Part shown: piece by piece, positions 34,505 to 38,870 of the stretch | Layout: every line of letters starts with the position of its first letter | Position numbering within the stretch: position 1 is the stretch's first letter | Translations under genes and position numbers: made by a program | The notes under the pieces: model-generated | The model's input: only the letters and a program-made list of their open reading frames with translations | Databases searched by the model: none | Told to the model about the DNA's origin: nothing | Assembly: GCF_030064895.1 (NCBI RefSeq) | Contig: NZ_JASJEB010000090.1 | Coordinates: 1-38,870, forward strand | Origin: Crocosphaera sp. | Lineage (GTDB): Bacteria; Cyanobacteriota; Cyanobacteriia; Cyanobacteriales; Microcystaceae | DNA length: 38,870 bases | Reading direction: 5' to 3'

Positions 34505-34825
34505 ATGAATGGGGGTGAAATTAATGAAGGGGCAAAAATTGGGGGAATTATTAATGATGCAGAATCTAAAAATTTAGCCATAGCAGTGAAAGAAGTTCAA
34601 GAAATTCTTGACCAACTATCTAATACTTATCCTATTCATAAAACTACAGATAAAATGATAGTAGCTGGAAAAGCTATAGAAAAAATTTAACAAAATCCTC
34701 AGTTAACTCAAACATTATTAAGTGCAGCTAAAGTAGGGAGTCTAGCTGCTATTGAATCAATGTTAAATCATCCCTTAGCTTCTTTTATAATTGCTGCCAT
34801 TGAAGACTTAACAAATAATCAATAA
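34505..34825 (+). pseudogene. Small cyanobacterial protein gene broken by one in-frame stop
   Basis: From ATG 34505 the frame encodes 61 residues (NGGEINEGAKIGG...AIEKI) to TAA 34688-34690. It continues in the same frame for 44 more residues (QNPQLTQTLLSAAKVGSLAA...IEDLTNNQ) to TAA 34825. The joined protein has the helical pattern 'EVQEILDQLS.TYP.....K..VA.KAIEKI.QNPQL...LL.A.K.G...A.E..L.HPL', common at the C-terminus of small cyanobacterial proteins associated with NACHT/STAND or pentapeptide genes. A Glu or Gln codon at the stop would restore it. No frameshift is needed, which points to a recent nonsense change or a sequencing error. Confidence 0.7.
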
Positions 34826-34848
34826 TCACTTATTAATCATTAAAAACT

Positions 34849-35409
34849 ATGCTGATAACTTCTTCAAAACCCATTACATTAAAAGAATTTTTGTCTTTAC
34901 CAGAAACAAAACCAGCGAAGGAATATATTAGCGGAAAAATTATTCAGAAACCAATGCCAAAGGGAAAACATAGTACAATTCAAACCGAATTATCTACCGC
35001 TATTAATGCTACTCTAAAATCAAACAAAGTTGCCCGTGCTTTTTCTGAACTAAGATGTACATTTGGCGATCGCTCCATTGTTCCTGATATAACTATCTTA
35101 AAATGGAATAATATTGCTCGTGATGATAACGGAGAAATTGCAGACTCATTTTATACCGCACCAGATTGGGTAATTGAGATTTTATCACCCGAACAAAGTC
35201 AAACCAAAGTAGTCAAAAATATTCTCTATTGTTTAGATAATGGAACAGAGATAGGATGGTTAATTGATCCTAACGATAAATGTGTATTCGTTTATTTTTC
35301 CCAACAAAAACCCTTGCTGTTTGAAGCAGACGATGACATTTTACCCGTCCCGAATTTCGCCAAATCCTTTAATTTAACTGTAGGAAAATTATGGGATTTT
35401 TTACAGTAA
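34849..35409 (+). CDS. Uma2 family (DUF820) restriction-like endonuclease
   Basis: A 186-residue PD-(D/E)XK fold protein of the Uma2 group, hugely amplified in cyanobacteria. The opening TLKEFLSLPETKPAKEYISGKII is typical. The catalytic residues appear to be D80 (IVPDITIL) and E110 (WVIEILSPEQSQTK), with the downstream K120. The GWLIDPNDKCVFVY strand completes the core. Its biological role is not known. ATG 34849 follows the broken gene by 23 bp. Confidence 0.92.
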   Translation: MLITSSKPITLKEFLSLPETKPAKEYISGKIIQKPMPKGKHSTIQTELSTAINATLKSNKVARAFSELRCTFGDRSIVPDITILKWNNIARDDNGEIADSFYTAPDWVIEILSPEQSQTKVVKNILYCLDNGTEIGWLIDPNDKCVFVYFSQQKPLLFEADDDILPVPNFAKSFNLTVGKLWDFLQ

Positions 35410-35429
35410 TAATGAAGCAAAAAACTATA

Positions 35430-35975
35430 TTAACGAGTGCGTAACTCAATAGTATCTTCTTTAATCACCACATCATAATGACCATAAAAAGTCTGTCCCA
35501 ACAAACCAATGGGTAAAGAAGGATTAATAGCCACCTGAAGATTAGAAGAAGTTAGTTCCCCTGCTTTAACCGAAGACACCGTAGTCAGACCAATGGGAAC
35601 CACACCCCCTGCTGTTTGGGAAAGTGCCTCTCTTTCAGACTTTAAACCAATAGTCTGAGCCATATCCGTACTAACAGTAATACCACTCGCACCGGTATCA
35701 AACAACATTTCAAAAGTATGTTTTCCGTTAAAGGTGACATCCACCACAGGAATACCAGACTCTCTGCGTTTGATAGGAACAGTGAAAACTCCCGTTTGCG
35801 GGGAAGCAGTGGGTTGAGAGGTATTAGAACGACCACTGCCACAAAGATGACCCAGATCGATATGTTGACCATTAGCCCCTTGTAAAAAACAAGATTGTTG
35901 GGCTTGAGTGGGTAGTAAAGAGGAACCTAAAACCATTCCTGTGACAAGAAGAGTGCTACTAATAATTCTTTTCAT
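35430..35975 (-). CDS. Secreted retropepsin-like aspartic protease
   Basis: A 181-residue exported protein. A signal peptide ends near residue 25 (LPTQAQQ). The domain at about 65-181 is a clan AA single-domain aspartic protease: MLFDTGASGITVS carries the active-site DTG, and the C-terminal LGLLGQTFYGHYDVVIKEDTIEL-type strand (here IGLLGQTF...) is conserved. Such proteins act as homodimers. A short cysteine-containing linker precedes the domain. It converges on the Uma2 gene, with 20 bp between the stops. Confidence 0.85.
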   Translation of the reverse strand: MKRIISSTLLVTGMVLGSSLLPTQAQQSCFLQGANGQHIDLGHLCGSGRSNTSQPTASPQTGVFTVPIKRRESGIPVVDVTFNGKHTFEMLFDTGASGITVSTDMAQTIGLKSEREALSQTAGGVVPIGLTTVSSVKAGELTSSNLQVAINPSLPIGLLGQTFYGHYDVVIKEDTIELRTR

Positions 35976-36196
35976 AATAATGATGACGAATAATTGCTAG
36001 AGGGACTTATAGTTTAATTTGCCCAAAATGACTATGACATCCAACACAATACCTTATCTTATAATTATTCCTTAAGCGTAATTAGTATCACATTTAACCA
36101 GTTATTATAATCACTTTGTCCATAGCAATTTTTCACAGACATTGGGGAATACTGATAATAAAATCTATTGTAATCTATTGTAAAATTTTTAAACAA

Positions 36197-36793
36197 ATGA
36201 AAATTACTCTTACTCTCTTCACCGCAGTTGTTTCCACTGGTTTAGCCATGACCGTTCCAGCTAAGGCACAAGATTATTCCAGTAGCAGTCCCCGTAATGT
36301 CGATAACTGTGATTATGGTAATTATCTGGTTAATAATAATGGTCGTTGTGTTGATTTATCTGGAGATGATTCCAACCGTTTCAATTTTTATGAAGCAAAA
36401 TTTTTGACCGCTTTAAAAAAGGCAGGAATTTCCATTAGTTATGAAAGTTGCGATGCAGGTGTTTTAGGGTATTATCAGCCCCATTATAATAGAATGACCA
36501 TGTGTCAAAATAATAGAGAAGATTTTAACCTTTATATCGAAACTTTAGCCCATGAAACCTGGCACGTTGTTCAAGACTGTGCTGCTGGATTAGACAATGG
36601 AAAAATAGTTCCGATTATGAATACTAATGCTGCTACCTTTCGCTCCATTTTATCTAGTTTAGGTTCAGCAGACTGGCAAAATTTAAACCTCTACGATCCC
36701 GAAGATTTACCCTACGAAGCAGAAGCATTTCTCATGGAAAAACATCCTGATAAAGTTTTACAAGCGTTAAATGCTTGTACGAGTGGTCGTTAA
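36197..36793 (+). CDS. Secreted HExxH metallopeptidase-like protein
   Basis: A 198-residue exported protein from ATG 36197 with a signal peptide (MKITLTLFTAVVSTGLAMTVPAKAQ). The frame is open back to a TTG at 36116, but that would bury the signal peptide. The zinc motif is H119-E120-TW-H123 in LAHETWHVVQDCAAG. YEAEAFLMEKHP near the end could supply the third ligand. It also has a conserved CxxxxxY core (SCDAGVLGYYQPHYNRMTMCQ). It shares its layout with the metallopeptidase at 32168 (signal, 'P.....M..C', HExxH, late acidic ligand) but is a different subfamily. A MITE-like element starts 27 bp after the stop. Confidence 0.75.
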   Translation: MKITLTLFTAVVSTGLAMTVPAKAQDYSSSSPRNVDNCDYGNYLVNNNGRCVDLSGDDSNRFNFYEAKFLTALKKAGISISYESCDAGVLGYYQPHYNRMTMCQNNREDFNLYIETLAHETWHVVQDCAAGLDNGKIVPIMNTNAATFRSILSSLGSADWQNLNLYDPEDLPYEAEAFLMEKHPDKVLQALNACTSGR

Positions 36794-36819
36794 TAGGAGT
36801 TGAAAGCGATTGCACCTAC

Positions 36820-36944
36820 TAAGCTGTTAAGCATCTAAATTACTATACTAGACTGACGGGGAGACGGGGTGAAAGGGAGACTGGGAGAGGGTTTGCTAAT
36901 TTGTTGCTTAACTTCATGATGTGCGGTTTAAATGCACAACAGCT
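36820..36944. mobile_element. MITE-like element, copy 2
   Basis: It starts TAAGCTGTTAAGCATCTAAATTACTA... and ends TTTAAATGCACAACAGCT. This is collinear with the copy at 853-980, with scattered substitutions and a few single-base indels in the G-rich centre. The right TA is changed (AGCTGA). It lies 10 bp from the right-end hairpin of the adjacent TnpB element. Confidence 0.7.
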
Positions 36945-36951
36945 GAGTGAA

Positions 36952-38361
36952 CTACCTACACTGACCTAAGGGTACAGTGTAGGCTTCTGGTATCCCCTTA
37001 AGGACTGCCAGAACTTCCTTCGTGGTACTATTAGTTTGAGATTTAACAATTTTCCCACTACGGCGGTTTATAGTCGGGAACAGTTCCAGCCCGACTCTTT
37101 TAAGATTAATAGCAGCAGAAATATCTCTATTAACCCAAATTTGCTCAGTTTCATCCCAATATTTTCTGATACTACAATCAGTAAACACAAACTCATCACG
37201 ATAAGGTAAAAGTTGGGATGTATAGGCAGGATTAACTTTTTTGACCACAGCACCAGCTTTTTCGGCTATGTAACTGAAAATATCAAAAAACTGCCCAAAA
37301 GAAGCATCAGACCAGGACTTATTTAGTCCCGACTTAGCACTTTGACCATTAGGAAGATAATTTCCCTGATGGTCTTTTTTTGCCTTATTTCGCTTTCTTA
37401 ATCCTTGTAGGTTAAGGTCTTCGACAAAGAAAACTTTTTTGTCGCTACGAACTAGAGAGTGAGTAATTTTGTAAGCATGGTCTTTTCTGGCTCTGGCAAT
37501 TTGTTGATGTTTTCTTGCCTCTCTTTTAGCCAATTTTCTTCTAGATTTAGACCCTTTTTTCTTAGTATCTTTTCTTTGAGAAATCTTGGCTAATTCATCT
37601 TGATTTTTACGGTAAGATTTAACAGAAGATAATTTATTTCCTTCTGAAGTCGCCAAGTAATCATCCTCAAAAAGTACCGCATCTATTCCCAGAGAATTAT
37701 CCCAGGTTGCAGTAACTTTATCAGGAGTAAATTTAGGGAGAGAAGGATCATCCAAGCAGATCGTACAGTACCATCCATCAGCTTTTCTTGTTATCAAAAT
37801 ATTTTTCAGGGAAAAGCCTTGGGGTAAAGGACGATGTAATCTTACTTTCAACCAACCCCCTAACTTAGAAATAGAACAATAAAGCCAATTCTTTTCTATC
37901 CTTTTAATCTTAATAGCTTGAGCCTCTATTTTGAGGGTGCGATAACGATTTTTGAAGCGTGGTTTCCCACTTCTACTCCCATTAATATCACCCTTAACAT
38001 ATCGGTTGAAAGCTAATTCAACACGCTTAGAAACATCCTGTAAAGTTTGAGACGGGACAATAGAAAAGTCGAGTAATTCTCCCGAATGCCTTACTATTGT
38101 TAAATCTTTTTTCTTCTCGGGCAATAGTTTCTTTTGAGAATAGAAACTGGGCTTATCTCTTAGCTCTAAAGGTGGCAAGCGACAAGAGATGTAGCAAAAG
38201 TCACCACTAGGAATAACATAATTAGTGCGATTTCTATCCCACCAACGAAAACGATCCCCAATTTGCCAATTGTACCAATATTGACAAACCCTCAGCCAAC
38301 TGTTTAACTGGCTTTTTTGGGGGGTCTCTGGATAACATCGATACTGGTAATTGAGGATCAT
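36952..38361 (-). CDS. tnpB: TnpB RNA-guided nuclease, apparently complete, lacking the zinc-finger cysteines
   Basis: A 469-residue IS200/IS605-family TnpB. The RuvC-like catalytic residues are all present: D227 (SLGIDAV), E314 (FFVEDLNLQGL) and D413 (WVNRDISAAINL). A helical N-terminal domain starts MILNYQYRCYPETPQKSQL. The segment between the second and third acid, where most TnpB proteins carry CxxC...CxxC, reads TSQLLPYRDEFVFTDCSIRK with only one Cys, so the zinc ribbon is absent or replaced. The 3' codons overlap the end hairpin and guide RNA scaffold. A remnant of tnpA lies divergently upstream. It is intact by eye, and other copies supplying TnpA would be needed for movement. Confidence 0.92.
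   Translation of the reverse strand: MILNYQYRCYPETPQKSQLNSWLRVCQYWYNWQIGDRFRWWDRNRTNYVIPSGDFCYISCRLPPLELRDKPSFYSQKKLLPEKKKDLTIVRHSGELLDFSIVPSQTLQDVSKRVELAFNRYVKGDINGSRSGKPRFKNRYRTLKIEAQAIKIKRIEKNWLYCSISKLGGWLKVRLHRPLPQGFSLKNILITRKADGWYCTICLDDPSLPKFTPDKVTATWDNSLGIDAVLFEDDYLATSEGNKLSSVKSYRKNQDELAKISQRKDTKKKGSKSRRKLAKREARKHQQIARARKDHAYKITHSLVRSDKKVFFVEDLNLQGLRKRNKAKKDHQGNYLPNGQSAKSGLNKSWSDASFGQFFDIFSYIAEKAGAVVKKVNPAYTSQLLPYRDEFVFTDCSIRKYWDETEQIWVNRDISAAINLKRVGLELFPTINRRSGKIVKSQTNSTTKEVLAVLKGIPEAYTVPLGQCR
36955..36983 (-). mobile_element. Right-end hairpin / guide RNA end of the tnpB element
   Basis: CCTACACTG (36955-36963) pairs with CAGTGTAGG (36975-36983), an 11-nt loop. On the minus strand it reads GAAGCCTACACTG...CAGTGTAGGTAGTT and encodes the last residues of TnpB (YTVPLGQC). 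The layout equals that of the truncated element at 136-172 (GAAG-CC... stem), which marks it as the element end and the 3' part of the TnpB-associated RNA. Confidence 0.7.
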
Positions 38362-38442
38362 TTTAGGGTTTGTTGACCATGAGTGATTATATAATTAATA
38401 TCACTTATCTTAGCGCAAGAGAAAATTAAATGTCAATGAAAA

Positions 38443-38526
38443 ATGATTTTTATCGCTTCTTGTGGTGGTGTCACTATTTCTACTCTTAAGAAATACATTG
38501 AAAATCAAGCTCGTCCAGAATCATAA
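38443..38526 (+). pseudogene. tnpA: Remnant of IS200-type Y1 transposase TnpA, last 27 codons
   Basis: The peptide MIFIASCGGVTISTLKKYIE followed by NQARPES and a stop is the C-terminal end of Y1 (HUH) transposase: FIASCGGV is the conserved strand, and KKYIENQ carries the catalytic tyrosine (Y18 here). In the same frame a TGA (38437-38439) precedes it, so about 100 N-terminal residues with the HUH motif are missing. It is divergent from tnpB, as in IS605. The cell could still move the tnpB element with a TnpA encoded elsewhere. Confidence 0.8.
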
Positions 38527-38533
38527 TCTCGGA

Positions 38534-38599
38534 CGGCAATTCATCCCACGCTGATTTGTGGTCGTTTTTTGGGAAAATACAGCGTGGGGCTTCTTGCCG
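38534..38599 (+). mobile_element. End hairpin of the tnpA side
   Basis: CGGCAA (38534-38539) and CCCACGCTG (38545-38553) pair with CAGCGTGGG (38580-38588) and TTGCCG (38594-38599) around a 26-nt loop. It begins 7 bp after the tnpA stop. The position and the two-part stem are typical of IS200/IS605 terminal palindromes recognised by TnpA as single-stranded DNA. Confidence 0.75.
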
Positions 38600-38660
38600 A
38601 AGAAGCTAAAACCGACATCTTGCACCTTCAAATAAAAGCCTAGTGCCGCTACGCGAAAGT

Positions 38661-38688
38661 CAAAAGGCAAAAGGCAAAAGGCAAAAGT
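38661..38688. repeat. Four CAAAAGG heptamers
   Basis: CAAAAGG is repeated three times exactly, then CAAAAGT. A GGCAGGA/GGCAGAA heptamer cluster follows at about 38762-38790. No gene is visible from 38600 to the window end. Confidence 0.75.
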
Positions 38689-38870
38689 ATCGATTGGTAA
38701 GGGTTTAGGGCTTTTGCAACTGCTGGGTTATTTCCACCACGCTGCACTAGTTTTCTTTGAGGCAGGAGTTGAAAGGCAGGAGGCAGAAGGATTAATACTT
38801 ATATATCACGTTATATAGTAAGTTATAAGACATTTAAAAGCTAAATAATCTTATTTTTCAACTTTTTTAT

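Noticed and set aside
1-38870. tRNA, rRNA or phage genes
   Set aside because: I saw no cloverleaf, no rRNA-like stretch and no structural, integrase or lysis genes in any gap.

Overview
The window is AT-rich chromosomal DNA from a cyanobacterium. Its markers are the magnesium chelatase subunit ChlD, a BciB-type divinyl chlorophyllide reductase, the photosystem II S4-domain protein, cyanobacteria-specific DUF families, and many HIP1 octamers (GCGATCGC) inside and between genes. The AT content and mix of dispersed repeats suggest a unicellular Crocosphaera/Cyanothece-like organism. That placement is inference.

Layout. 1-1000: the tail of a TnpB gene with its end hairpin, a DUF3177 membrane protein, and a 128-bp MITE-like element. 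1-6.7 kb: an RNB exoribonuclease behind a NarL-type response regulator (minus strand), a RelE-type toxin-antitoxin pair, and a MASE1-GAF histidine kinase. 6.7-9.9 kb: accessory DNA with a YwqG-like protein, a coiled-coil membrane protein, an array of about 130-140-bp repeats rich in HIP1, and an unknown membrane protein lying between two repeat copies. 10-12.7 kb: chlD followed by a membrane-anchored protein with a GUN4-like domain. 12.7-14.3 kb: decayed toxin-antitoxin fragments and an intact two-gene PIN-nuclease module. 14.5-20.2 kb: an SGNH hydrolase, a thioredoxin, a PEP-CTERM-like protein, RlmD, an RsbW-like ATPase and the PSII S4 protein. 20.4-31.8 kb: mostly housekeeping genes (thrB, DUF502, nusB, DUF4346, MATE exporter, HhoA-type protease, ABC exporter, NFACT/RqcH). 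32-36.8 kb: two secreted HExxH proteins, bciB, a nonsense-broken small gene, a Uma2 nuclease and a retropepsin-like protease. 36.8-38.9 kb: a second copy of the MITE-like element, a complete tnpB, and the last 27 codons of a Y1 transposase with its end hairpin.

Three themes stand out. First, chlorophyll synthesis: chlD, a GUN4-like protein directly downstream, and bciB. Second, mobile RNA-linked elements: TnpB ends, plus two related structured intergenic RNAs (about 21.45-21.66 and 32.87-33.08 kb) that look like HEARO/IscB-type RNAs without their nuclease gene. Third, small repeats: heptamer tandem repeats of several types, palindromes and MITEs occupy most intergenic gaps, and one overlaps the stop codon of thrB.

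Nothing was searched. Family names come from motifs read in the translated sequence, so divergent families carry lower confidence.
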